This document shows positions 30,845 to 38,846 of a DNA stretch of 64,000 nucleotides, piece after piece. The notes beneath the pieces are model-generated. The model did no database searches. It was given only the letters and a program-made list of their open reading frames with translations, and was not told the origin of the DNA. The position numbers and the translations under genes are program-made. The number at the start of each line of letters is the position of its first letter. The stretch's first letter is position 1. The stretch comes from Rhodococcus spongiicola (lineage in GTDB: Bacteria; Actinomycetota; Actinomycetes; Mycobacteriales; Mycobacteriaceae), in the NCBI RefSeq assembly GCF_004011835.1, contig NZ_RKLN01000005.1, positions 1 through 64,000 of the forward strand, read 5' to 3'.

Positions 30845-31525
30845 TCACATCAATCTCCCGTCCGGTCCCGGCGCCCATTCCGAGAGTGCCTTTCGAGCGC
30901 GATCGGCGAGCTCGTCGAACAACCGCCGGCCCTCTTCGGCCGAGGCGCCCGTCGGATCGCCCAAGACACCGTTGGCCGTGGCTGCCAGCATGCCGCCCGC
31001 CCGTAGAACAGGCATCAGTTCGGAGATCGGGGCCCGGTTGCCGACCTCCGCACGGCCCATCGCGACATCGTCCGGCGAGAGATGCAGCAGTATGGATGTT
31101 TCCGTACGCCCGGCGTGCGCGTCGCCGCCGGGCACCGCACACGGGATCCAGGCGACGTCCCGTCCCTCGTATCGCAGCAGTTCGACCGCCTTCGTCAGCG
31201 CTGGACCGTTCCCGCCGTGCCCGTTGACGAACACGACACGCCGAGCCCAACGACACGCCGACCGCCCGTACTCGACGAGCAGCAACTCGAGCGCCGCGCT
31301 GCCCAGTGAGATCGTGCCTGCGAATCCCTCGTGCTCGCCGCTGGCGCCGTACTCGATGGCGGCCGAGCACGCGACGCCCGGCAGAGCGCCCACCACCGCC
31401 GCGGCGATCCGAGTGTCGGTGTCCAGCGGCAGGTGTGGGCCGTGCTGTTCCAGTGAGCCGACAGGGACCGCGACCGTGAGTTCGTCGCGCGGCACGTCCG
31501 GCCAGGGAGTGCGGGCAAGCTCCAT
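30845..31525 (-). CDS. mftE: MftE, creatininase-family mycofactocin peptidase
   Basis: 226-aa metallohydrolase. Creatininase motifs: [19 protein letters not shown] (residues about 23-41), [20 protein letters not shown] (about 66-85), [14 protein letters not shown] (about 98), [17 protein letters not shown]. Cuts the modified MftA peptide to release the C-terminal Val-Tyr-derived AHDP unit. It follows the isochorismatase-like gene by 15 bases and precedes mftF, so mftEFG form one minus-strand block apart from mftABCD. Confidence 0.94.
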   Translation of the reverse strand: MELARTPWPDVPRDELTVAVPVGSLEQHGPHLPLDTDTRIAAAVVGALPGVACSAAIEYGASGEHEGFAGTISLGSAALELLLVEYGRSACRWARRVVFVNGHGGNGPALTKAVELLRYEGRDVAWIPCAVPGGDAHAGRTETSILLHLSPDDVAMGRAEVGNRAPISELMPVLRAGGMLAATANGVLGDPTGASAEEGRRLFDELADRARKALSEWAPGPDGRLM

Positions 31526-31540
31526 CGGTCGATGATAGGG

Positions 31541-32122
31541 CTAGCGGTTTCGGGCGAGCAGCGTGAGGATTTCACTTGTCGTGCCGGTTTCACCCAGTCG
31601 CGGGAAGATCCGTTCCACGCTGCTGCGATGTCCCTCGATCGTCGGGTCGGCCATCGCGTCGGTGGCGAGGGTGACGTGGTAGCCGTGCTCGTGCGCGGCT
31701 CGGGCCGTGGATTCGACGCCCAGGCTCGTCGCTATTCCGCCCAGCACGATCTGGGTCACGCCGCGGCGACGCAGCTGCAGGTCGAGATCGGTTCCGTAGA
31801 ACGCACCCCAGTTCCGTTTGGTGACTCGAATGTCGCCGTCGTGCCCGGAGAGTTCGTCGATGACGACGTCCCAGCCCTCGGGTCGGCCAGTCGGCCTGGT
31901 TCCGTCCTCCGTCCGTCCCGGGGCCCAATCCGAACCGTCGGGCGCTGCGGTGACGCGGACCAAGACGACCGGAAGGCCGTGCGACCGGAAGGCGTCAGCC
32001 AGGGCGACCGAGTTGGAGACCACTTCGGCGGCCGTATAAGGAACGGTTTCCGCCGCCACGATTCCCCGCTGCAGGTCGATAAGGACGAGGGCGGTCGTGG
32101 GGTCGAGGGTCGTGACAGCCAT
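31541..32122 (-). CDS. Isochorismatase-like cysteine hydrolase
   Basis: 193 aa. ALVLIDLQRGIVAAETVPYT carries the catalytic Asp (residue about 16); TKRNWGAFYGTDLDLQLRRRG has the Lys; GIATSLGVESTARAAHEHGYH holds the family loop, but the usual Cys of VCVxxTA is replaced by SLGVEST, so classical nicotinamidase-type Cys catalysis is doubtful. Substrate unknown. Only 15 bp ahead of mftE, hence probably co-transcribed with the late mycofactocin genes, which is not a standard mft position. Confidence 0.85.
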   Translation of the reverse strand: MAVTTLDPTTALVLIDLQRGIVAAETVPYTAAEVVSNSVALADAFRSHGLPVVLVRVTAAPDGSDWAPGRTEDGTRPTGRPEGWDVVIDELSGHDGDIRVTKRNWGAFYGTDLDLQLRRRGVTQIVLGGIATSLGVESTARAAHEHGYHVTLATDAMADPTIEGHRSSVERIFPRLGETGTTSEILTLLARNR

Positions 32123-32129
32123 GGGGTCC

Positions 32130-32303
32130 TCCTTCGCCGGTCAGCGAGATCAGCTGCCGGCGTTCGTCGTTCGGATCGGGGCGGCGCTGGACGGGCTTCC
32201 GCTCTTCGAGCACGACGAGCGTTGCGGCCATAAGCTGGGGGTCGACCCGTAGGTCCCTGTCCGCGCGGACGGAGGAGTCGGCGAGAGGCTTCTCGCGGGG
32301 CAT
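32130..32303 (-). pseudogene. Truncated MarR-family regulator remnant
   Basis: In one frame PQLMAATLVVLEERKPVQRR and PDPNDERRQLISLTGEG match the recognition helix end and wing of MarR proteins (leucine-rich helix, RRPDPxDRR, LT). Upstream sequence lacks the dimerisation helices and the frame then runs into the isochorismatase start. Interpreted as a deletion remnant of a MarR gene that may once have governed this block. Confidence 0.6.
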
Positions 32304-32387
32304 GCCATCAGGCTACTCATTCAGTCCAGGCTGCACAGTTTGCACTGTGTAATCGGGTCCGCTCCGGCGAGTAGAAGTGCGGAGACA

Positions 32388-32428
32388 ACAACGGCCCGCC
32401 CTACCGTGCCGGTGGGGCGGGCCGTTGT
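32388..32428 (-). terminator. Terminator after the flotillin gene
   Basis: Perfect 14-bp stem (ACAACGGCCCGCCC and its complement at 32415-32428), 13-base loop, 9 bp beyond the flotillin stop. Confidence 0.75.
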
Positions 32429-32436
32429 GGAGCCGG

Positions 32437-34014
32437 TCAGTCGCCGGTGGCTGCGCCGACGCCGTTGCCGGCAGCTTTGCCGGTGGCGGGTGCCGTCTCG
32501 GCGGACAGGCCTTGTCGGGTGCGTTCACCGACGGAGTTGAGGATGCTGGTGATGTCGACGCCCGACGATTCGAGAGTCTCGATCACCCCGGCAATCGTCG
32601 ACGGGCTGATGCCCAGGATCGACCCGACCGAGCCGTTGACACCGTCGGCACCGCCGATGATCGAAATGCGGTCGATCTCGCCGACAGGCTTGGCTGCCGC
32701 CTCGGTGGCCTCGACGAGCGCGGTCAGGATGTCGGGGAGCATCAGCATCTGAGCTGCGGCCGGGGTGTAGGCGTTGAGCGCTTCGGCGACCTTGCGCTTA
32801 CCGTCGGCCTCGGCCTCGAGGCGGGCACGCAGACCATCGGCTTCGGCCTCCTGCTCGGCCCGCAGAGCGTCGGCCGCGGCCTTGCGTCCAACGGCCTCGG
32901 CCGCGAGGCGAGCCTCGAGGCCGTCTGCCTCGGCCTGCTGCTCGGCTCGTACCGCGTTCGCGGCAAGGGTGCGCGCTTCGGCTTGGGCTGCGCCGACCCT
33001 CTTCTCGGCCTCGGAGTCGGCCTCCGCCTTGAGAATCGCGGCCTTACGCTGACCCTCGGCGCGGGCGATCGCGGCCTGGCGTTCGGCTTCGGCCGGGGCG
33101 ATCACGTCGGCCTCGAGCGCGGCCTGGGCCTGCTCGGCGCGGCGGCGCTCAACCTCGATGCCGGCTTCGACGCGGGCTGCCTCTGCCTGCTGGCGGGCGA
33201 TGACGACGTCCTTCTCGGCCTTCGCCTGGGCGAGGGGGCCGGCCTGGTCGGCGTCGGCGTTCTCGGCTTCGGTCTGTGCACGCAGGCGAGCGAGTTCGAC
33301 GTCGCGGGCCTGGTTCGCAGTGGCAATCGCGGTGTCGGCTTCGGCGTTGGCGATCGCCCCCTCCTGGCGGGCCTTGGCGGACTGGATCTGCGCGTCGCGT
33401 TCGGCATTGGCTGTACCGACGGCAGCGTCACGCTTGACCTCGGCGATGCGCCGCTGACCGAGCGAGTCGAGATATCCGTTGTGGTCGCTGATCCCCGCGA
33501 TCTTGAGGACGTCTACCTCCATTCCGATGTTCGCGAGGTCACTGCCCGCTTCCTCGACGACACTGCGGGCGAGCGTCTCGCGGTTGGAGTTGAGGTCCTC
33601 GACTGTCATCGTCGCGGTGATGCCGCGCAGCGATCCGGCGAGGATGTCATTGATCTGCCACTGAAGCTCTTCGAGATCGGATGTCAGGAAGCGCTGGACT
33701 GCGGTCTGGACTGCTTCGTCGGCGGAACCGATGCGAACCAGGCCGACCGCCTCGACGTTGACGGGGACGCCGTCGTTCGAAAGCGCGTTCTGCAAGTCGA
33801 TCTTCACGTTGAACGGTTCGAGCGACATCTTGTCGACGCGCTCGATGCCCGGAATCTTGAAGCGGGCCCCGCCGCGGACGACCTTCGGGGTGCCGCGACC
33901 GGTGAAGACGGCTACCTCGTTCGGCGGCACCTTGATGTAGTTACGGATGTAGATCAACGGCAGTCCGACAAAGACCACCAGGGCGACGATGACAGCGCCC
34001 ACAAGAACGATCAT
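32437..34014 (-). CDS. Flotillin/band-7 (SPFH) membrane scaffold protein
   Basis: 525 aa. N-terminal membrane segment (VGAVIVALVVFVGLPLIYI, residues 5-23); SPFH domain with VPPNEVAVFTGRGTPKVVRG and RFKIPGIERVDKMSLEPFNV; then a long Ala/Glu-rich coiled coil (about residues 190-440) with repeated EAEADGLxARLxAEA; and a C-terminal SIIGGADGVNGSVGSILG region. Matches bacterial flotillins (YuaG/FloT), which organise membrane microdomains. The ATG at 34014 follows AAGGAAG. Paired with an NfeD gene upstream, the classic floT-nfeD arrangement. Confidence 0.92.
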   Translation of the reverse strand: MIVLVGAVIVALVVFVGLPLIYIRNYIKVPPNEVAVFTGRGTPKVVRGGARFKIPGIERVDKMSLEPFNVKIDLQNALSNDGVPVNVEAVGLVRIGSADEAVQTAVQRFLTSDLEELQWQINDILAGSLRGITATMTVEDLNSNRETLARSVVEEAGSDLANIGMEVDVLKIAGISDHNGYLDSLGQRRIAEVKRDAAVGTANAERDAQIQSAKARQEGAIANAEADTAIATANQARDVELARLRAQTEAENADADQAGPLAQAKAEKDVVIARQQAEAARVEAGIEVERRRAEQAQAALEADVIAPAEAERQAAIARAEGQRKAAILKAEADSEAEKRVGAAQAEARTLAANAVRAEQQAEADGLEARLAAEAVGRKAAADALRAEQEAEADGLRARLEAEADGKRKVAEALNAYTPAAAQMLMLPDILTALVEATEAAAKPVGEIDRISIIGGADGVNGSVGSILGISPSTIAGVIETLESSGVDITSILNSVGERTRQGLSAETAPATGKAAGNGVGAATGD

Positions 34015-34048
34015 GTGCTTCCTTAGTTCGGTTGATGCAGTGTCAGTC

Positions 34049-34597
34049 CTATTGATGCAGTGCCGAATCCGAAGATTCTTCGGGTGGGATGGCGACGACG
34101 TGCAGGTGCTTGTCGTCGACGTCGCCAATGTAGACGGCTGCGCCGACCGGCAGGGTGTCCGGTTCCGTCGAGACCGCCTGGCCGCGGACACGGTTTCCCT
34201 CAGGGTCCGTGAACACGACCTCGCCCCACTGGCCCGGCGTGATGGCCAGCGTGACGGTGCCGAGCTGGCCGACATAGTGCTGTCGGCTGATGTGCGAGTT
34301 GGCCTGCTGGCGCAGCAGCAGTGGCAGAAGAACGCCCCGAGTGAGCGTGACGAGAGCGATCGCGCACGCAGCCGCGGCCAGCACCGCCACGATGGCGTGC
34401 GCACCGGCCAGAACCGATACAGCGCCACCGGCGCCGAACCCGAATAGCGCGGTGGCGGCGGTGGTCAAGCTCAGGAGCGGAAGTCCTGTGTCAGTGCCAT
34501 CCCCCGCGCCCACATCGCCGCCGACCTCGCCGACGACGAGAGTGCCGACGATCCCAACCAGCCCCATCGCGAGGCACGCAAGATAGACGGTGATCAC
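34049..34597 (-). CDS. NfeD-like membrane protein
   Basis: 182 aa. Three or four membrane helices in the first 95 residues, then a small OB-fold domain: HYVGQLGTVTLAITPGQWGE, VVFTDPEGNRVRGQAVS, LPVGAAVYIGDVDDKHLHVV. This is the short NfeD1b type without the ClpP-like protease. It precedes the flotillin by 34 bases; GTG start with GGGGAGG upstream. Likely works with the flotillin in membrane organisation. Confidence 0.85.
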   Translation of the reverse strand: MITVYLACLAMGLVGIVGTLVVGEVGGDVGAGDGTDTGLPLLSLTTAATALFGFGAGGAVSVLAGAHAIVAVLAAAACAIALVTLTRGVLLPLLLRQQANSHISRQHYVGQLGTVTLAITPGQWGEVVFTDPEGNRVRGQAVSTEPDTLPVGAAVYIGDVDDKHLHVVAIPPEESSDSALHQ

Positions 34598-34713
34598 AAG
34601 TCCTCCCCTGGCAACGGATTCCGCGTTGACCCTATCTCAATCGCACCGTTGAACGTCCTGGACGCCACCACCCCGGAACGCAGTCCGCAGGTCAACTCCG
34701 ACGGCCAAACCGT

Positions 34714-35256
34714 TCAGCGAACGAGTGCGATGCCTATGCTGGGACCGCCTCCTGGGACCTCGACAAGCGGGCTGTTCATCCACGTCTGTGGCGTCATGTC
34801 GTAGGTGAAGCTGTCAAAAATCCCGTCCACCGGGCGCAGGTTGACCACAACTGCGGTCCGTACCCGGTTGTATGCGCTTCCACGGACAACGTGGAAGTTG
34901 TCCGGCACGATAGCGCCGACGGTGATGAACTTCGTTGTCGGCGAGGACAGGTCGTCAACTTCATTCACTCGCCGGTATTCGGTGGCATAGACCGCGCCCA
35001 TCTTCGAGGCGTGGGTGACCACGGTTCGACCTACCTCGTAGATTGGAAGTCCCGCGTTGCGAGCGGCGGTGAGAGCGTCGACCGGCAGCATCGCCGATGC
35101 CGTGCTACTGCCGTCCGAGGCACTCGTCGCGGCCGCGGCGACCGGTACCAACGCATTCGCGCTCGGCGCGGCGGTTGCCGGCCCCGCTACACCTGCTCCT
35201 ATCACCACGGAAAGTGCTGTCACAGAGAGCAGTTTCTTGAACCTACGTGTATTCAT
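34714..35256 (-). CDS. Secreted protein of unknown function
   Basis: 180 aa. Sec signal peptide: MNTRRFKKLLSVTALSVVIG then GAGVAGPATAAPSANA, with probable cleavage after ATAA near residue 30. The mature part has no recognised domain; it contains ATEYRRVNEVDDLSSPTTKF and VRTAVVVNLRPVDGIFDSF. ATG at 35256 has AGGGGGA upstream. No clear operon partner; genes on both sides run in the same direction. Confidence 0.7.
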   Translation of the reverse strand: MNTRRFKKLLSVTALSVVIGAGVAGPATAAPSANALVPVAAAATSASDGSSTASAMLPVDALTAARNAGLPIYEVGRTVVTHASKMGAVYATEYRRVNEVDDLSSPTTKFITVGAIVPDNFHVVRGSAYNRVRTAVVVNLRPVDGIFDSFTYDMTPQTWMNSPLVEVPGGGPSIGIALVR

Positions 35257-35377
35257 GATGATCCCCCTACTGTTCTTCGTCAGCCCTGGACCAGATTCAA
35301 GATCCAGAGTCGTGACACACCGGCATCGAGCCATGCCGGAACGCGTTGGCTAGTGGATCTTCCGGATCAGGTGGTGG

Positions 35378-35785
35378 CTACCAGTCAGAGTTCAAGATCG
35401 AACCACGGTTCCGGAAGTAGTCGTCATCGTCGCCGTGTTCAGGTGCTGGCCGGCGAGTGGTGGCTGAGCGAGCCGCCTCGTACTCCGCATCGATCCGACG
35501 GCGCCCCTCGGCCGCCAGCGCTTCCTTCTCGTCCTCGGTCATCTGTGCCGCTTCGGCGACCGCGGCCTCGGTGTAGGGCCGGAATACCTCGGCGAAGTTC
35601 GTCGTCGTCACCACATCGCGCAGGCTCCTGCCGCCGGCCAGAACCTCCAACAGCATTCCGCGCATCGCGGGGTCGGGCGACTTTTCTGCCAGCACCTGAA
35701 CCGACTTCCTCAACTGAGCAGCAAGCGCCGGATCGTCACGCAAAACACTCATCAGGGGGTCCTGGCTCGACTGCACGTCACACAC
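35378..35785 (-). CDS. Hypothetical protein of the WXG/ESX-like set
   Basis: 135-aa acidic soluble protein, last of three overlapping genes. Mostly helical, with LRDDPALAAQLRKSVQVLAE, then RSLRDVVTTTNFAEVFRPY and TEDEKEALAAEGRRRIDAEY. No recognised domain. The GTG start at 35785 overlaps the end of the preceding gene; a second GTG at 35776 is possible. The overlap suggests a role with the secreted WXG-like proteins, for example as a chaperone-type partner (inference). Confidence 0.65.
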   Translation of the reverse strand: MCDVQSSQDPLMSVLRDDPALAAQLRKSVQVLAEKSPDPAMRGMLLEVLAGGRSLRDVVTTTNFAEVFRPYTEAAVAEAAQMTEDEKEALAAEGRRRIDAEYEAARSATTRRPAPEHGDDDDYFRNRGSILNSDW

Positions 35786-36509
35786 CCCCGAACTGATAGG
35801 CCGAGGACGGAAGCTCCGGCAGTGGCTTGTCCTTGACGGTCGCGAGGTGGCCTGCCACTAGACCGATGGTGGCTTGCGCGCCTGCCCACGCAACGCCCAG
35901 CCACTTCTGAATGTTGCCGACGATGTCCCATGCCCTCTTCGCCATCAGCAGCGCCGACGCAAGCAAGCCAGCAGCCGCGGGAGCACCCACCACTGACCCT
36001 CCGGTGAGAAGTGCCGCCGCAAACTGAATCCCGGCCACGATCAGGGTGTCGACGAGCATGCCAACGAGGTCCTTGATCGCCTCCGAAGCTTCGTACATGC
36101 CCACCGAGGTCTGGTCGAGTTGCTCCGCCATTCCCCGGATCGCGTGGCTTTGACGCCCGACTACCTCGCTCAGCTCCGAGAAGTAACGTTCGGCCTCGGC
36201 GGCAGCCTCACCGCTCCACGACTCCAGAGCCGTTTCCTTGGCAGACGAGAGCTGCTTCGCCATAAGGGTATTGAACTCCGCCAAGCCTTCGAGGGATTTG
36301 CCCGCGACCTGGAGGGCCTGCCAGTCTCCGGCAAACTGGTCGGACACCATTGCCCATGGGTCGTTCGATCCGACCATTCCGCAGAAGACCATCGCCTCTC
36401 CGACCAGGTATGTCGGACTCGTAAACGAGCCGTCCAGCGCGTTCTCGAGGAGATTTGGTACAGGATCTTCGGCAACAGGAACCGTCAGCGCCGAGATGGG
36501 CTCGGTCAT
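35778..36509 (-). CDS. WXG100-like type VII secretion substrate
   Basis: 243 aa. Helical N-terminal half with the WXG-type turn SWSGEAAAEAERYFSEL near residue 95 and AIRGMAEQLDQTSVGMYEAS following. The second half is Ala/Gly-rich and hydrophobic (VGMLVDTLIVAGIQFAAALL, SVVGAPAAAGLLASALLM), as in PPE/EspA-like secreted proteins. ATG 36509 overlaps the stop of the upstream gene (ATGA). No toxin domain is recognised. No EccC or other secretion machinery is in the window. Confidence 0.72.
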   Translation of the reverse strand: MTEPISALTVPVAEDPVPNLLENALDGSFTSPTYLVGEAMVFCGMVGSNDPWAMVSDQFAGDWQALQVAGKSLEGLAEFNTLMAKQLSSAKETALESWSGEAAAEAERYFSELSEVVGRQSHAIRGMAEQLDQTSVGMYEASEAIKDLVGMLVDTLIVAGIQFAAALLTGGSVVGAPAAAGLLASALLMAKRAWDIVGNIQKWLGVAWAGAQATIGLVAGHLATVKDKPLPELPSSAYQFGGV

Positions 36510-36820
36510 GAACACCCACTCCCCATTGCGGCAATCCCATCTGTGTTAGCTGCTTCTTGCTCGCTGTAACTCGCCGCGGCGGTAGCCAGATTCCGTGCAG
36601 AAGCTTCCGTCAAACGCCGCAGGGATTCAAGGTTCGTCACGAGCGCTTCGCGCATCTCGTTCACCTGCGACAGAACCGGCAGGAAGATCACCCCCACATC
36701 GGATGCGTCGATCGACAGCCAGTGGTCCACATGATCGGCAGCGTTGACGCATTGGGCGGACAATTCCCTCGTCCGACTCGAAAACTTCCCCAGCTCTTCA
36801 GGATCTACTTCGAAGATCAT
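36506..36820 (-). CDS. ESX-associated small helical protein (DUF2580/WXG100-like)
   Basis: 104 aa. IFEVDPEELGKFSSRTRELS at the start, DASDVGVIFLPVLSQVNEM in the middle turn, and a C-terminal helix with SARNLATAAASYSEQEA, whose YxxxE resembles a type VII export signal. GAGGAGGGGG precedes the ATG. First gene of the three-gene set and divergent from the paralogue array across 114 bp. Confidence 0.75.
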   Translation of the reverse strand: MIFEVDPEELGKFSSRTRELSAQCVNAADHVDHWLSIDASDVGVIFLPVLSQVNEMREALVTNLESLRRLTEASARNLATAAASYSEQEAANTDGIAAMGSGCS

Positions 36821-36934
36821 TTCGCCCCCTCCTCGATGATCCGGATGAAGTTACCAGTCCGGCCATGTGGCGGGCATGGCACCTCTCCTATCCCGACTTG
36901 CCGAAGCTATAGTCGATGTCACACCATCAATGGC

Positions 36935-37580
36935 GTGCCCGCACCGTCCGTCTCATTCCCACTGCGCCACATCACCACTCCCAACCCCACCGACCTCCAA
37001 CGCAAGCACTGGCGGGAACTCGATGCCGAACTACCGTCGGTCTGCGTGCTGCACGGCGCGCGCGGGACATGGACATTCAAGGCTCGCTTGTCTTCGATTC
37101 CGCACGTTCCCTTCGATGATCTGTCCTGGCCACGCAAGATCCTTTACGATCGACGACTCTTCGCCCGGCTCGAGCGCCGCGAAGAAAGACGCTCTCGCAG
37201 GATCTGGGTGAAGAAGATTCGATGGCCCGCATGTCCGTCGTGTCGGCGGTATTCGCTCGAGGCGACGGACCGTGAGTCTCGCGTTGGTGGCCCTCGCCAC
37301 CTACCTGATCACAGGACCGATGTCGCCGCTGACCGAGTGGATGTCGGAGGGTCTCAGGCTGCTCCTTCTCATCCCCGGACTAGTGCTCGTCCCCGTGGCA
37401 GCCAAGAGCGTACCCACGACCCGAGAGCTCACTAGAGCCGAGATTCCCGAGGACGCGACCGAGCTGGTAGTCCGAGACCCGCATCCCGAATTCGCGCGTG
37501 AGGCACTTGCGTTGGGAGCAAGACAGCTGTCGGAGATGGTGACTCCCGTTGGGTGGTGGAAGCGGCGGGAGGCGTTGTAA
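36935..37580 (+). pseudogene. Paralogue array copy 1, frameshifted
   Basis: Starts GTG-CCC-GCA and follows copy 2 closely for 105 codons, then loses frame. Compared with copy 2, one extra T (37252 or 37253, TATTCGC against TATCGC) shifts the frame. Removing it restores YRSRRRTVSLALVALATY and continues to the shared C-terminus ALGARQLSEMVTPVGWWKRR and a TAA stop. The first 140 bases are almost identical to copy 2, which suggests recent duplication or gene conversion. As written it is broken; a sequencing error is the main alternative. Function unknown. Confidence 0.75.
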
Positions 37581-37692
37581 CTGACGCACAGGCTCGCGAT
37601 CGGCGCAGACCGACAAGCAGTGTGGCGTCTCTCCTCTCCCCGCCGGTTACCGGACTTGTCGAGGTGACCGGCGATGCCGGACCATCAACGGC

Positions 37693-38337
37693 ATGCCCGA
37701 ACCGTCCGTCTCATTCCCACTGCGTCACATCACCACTCCCAACCCCTCCGACCTCCAACGCAAGCACTGGCGGGAACTCGATGCCGAACTACCGTCGGTC
37801 TGCGTGCTGCACGGCGCGCGCGGGACATGGAAGTTCAGGGCTTACCTGTCCTCGCTGCCCTACTTTCCCTACGACGATCTGTCATGGCCACGCAAGATCC
37901 TCCACGATTTCCTCCGGCCCGTTAAGGCGCGGAGGCGGTACCGCTCACGACGCTCTCTGACGATCTATGTGAAGACGCGGTGGGCGGCGTGTCCGTCGTG
38001 CCGGCAATATCGCTCGAAGCGACGGGCCCTGAGCCTCGCGTTGACCGCCCCCGCCGCTCTCGTCCTCATCAGCCCCCTCTTGCCACTGACCGATTCGATG
38101 CCGGAGGGCTCTCAGCCGTTGCTGGTCTTCCCGGGACTTGTACTGGCTATCACTGCAGCCAAGAGCGTGTCCACCATCTGGGAGCTCACTCGAGCCGAAA
38201 TTCCCGTGGACGGGACCGAACTCGTGGTTCGAAACCCACATCCCGAATTCGCCCGTGAGGCGCTTGCACTGGGGGCAAGACAACTGCCAGAGATGGTGAC
38301 TCCCGTGGGGTGGTGGAAAAGGCGCGAGCCGTTGTGA
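37693..38337 (+). CDS. Paralogue array copy 2: CxxC two-helix membrane protein, unknown family
   Basis: 214 aa, the intact member. N-terminal soluble part (VSFPLRHITTPNPSDLQRKH, then HGARGTWKFRAYLSSLPY), a basic stretch, a zinc-ribbon-like CPSC at residues 100-103, two membrane segments (about 113-131 and 142-157), and a conserved cytosolic tail WELTRAEIPVDGTELVVRNP then HPEFAREALALGARQL and VGWWKRRE. I do not recognise the family. ATG-CCC start without an obvious ribosome binding site, but all three copies share the upstream CACCATCAA-type context. Next to ESX-like genes; an immunity or accessory role is only a guess. Confidence 0.75.
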   Translation: MPEPSVSFPLRHITTPNPSDLQRKHWRELDAELPSVCVLHGARGTWKFRAYLSSLPYFPYDDLSWPRKILHDFLRPVKARRRYRSRRSLTIYVKTRWAACPSCRQYRSKRRALSLALTAPAALVLISPLLPLTDSMPEGSQPLLVFPGLVLAITAAKSVSTIWELTRAEIPVDGTELVVRNPHPEFAREALALGARQLPEMVTPVGWWKRREPL

Positions 38338-38410
38338 CCTATGCGCAGTGCGCAAGGCACCCCCCTGGCCCAACTTGCCGGGGTGACTGCCAATGTCACA
38401 CCATCAAGGC

Positions 38411-38764
38411 GTGCCCAAGCCGTCCGTCTCATTCCGACTGCGCCACGCCATTGTCCCCAACCCTACCGAGCGCCAACGAAAGCAGCTGCGCGAACTCGCT
38501 CCGATCTCACCACTGATGGAGTGGATGCCGGAGGGCCCTCGGTCGCTACTCCTCATCGTCGGTATCGCATTGGCGATACCGACAGTCAAGAGCCTTGGCT
38601 CCCGATGGGAGCTCACGCGAGCTATCGTTCCCGAGGACGGCTCCGAATTGGTAGTCCGAAACCCGCATCCCGAATTCGCCCGCGAAGCGGTTGCACTGGG
38701 TGCAAGGCAGCTGTCGGACCGGGTGAATCCTGTGGGTTGGTGGAAGAGACGTGAGGCGATGTAA
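38411..38764 (+). CDS. Paralogue array copy 3: shortened member lacking the CxxC part
   Basis: 117 aa from GTG at 38411. It keeps the first about 28 residues (VPKPSVSFRLRHAIVPNPTE) and the last about 85 (LMEWMPEGPRSLLLIVGIAL, VVRNPHPEFAREAVALGARQ), but lacks about 97 internal residues carrying CPSC and the first membrane helix. The junction is in frame, so the gene is still open. It looks like an in-frame deletion derivative of the copy 2 type. Function unknown. Confidence 0.65.
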   Translation: MPKPSVSFRLRHAIVPNPTERQRKQLRELAPISPLMEWMPEGPRSLLLIVGIALAIPTVKSLGSRWELTRAIVPEDGSELVVRNPHPEFAREAVALGARQLSDRVNPVGWWKRREAM

Positions 38765-38846
38765 TAGCCTGCCGATATTGGTCGTGACACCCCGGATGGA
38801 TGTAGATCCTCGCGGGGTGAAGAAGTGAACGCCTTCTGCGCCAGCC

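Noticed and set aside
32377-34026. 549-codon plus-strand frame opposite the flotillin gene
   Set aside because: Gly/Leu-rich mirror of the Ala/Glu coiled coil; the minus-strand flotillin has a domain match, a start with a ribosome site and a terminator.
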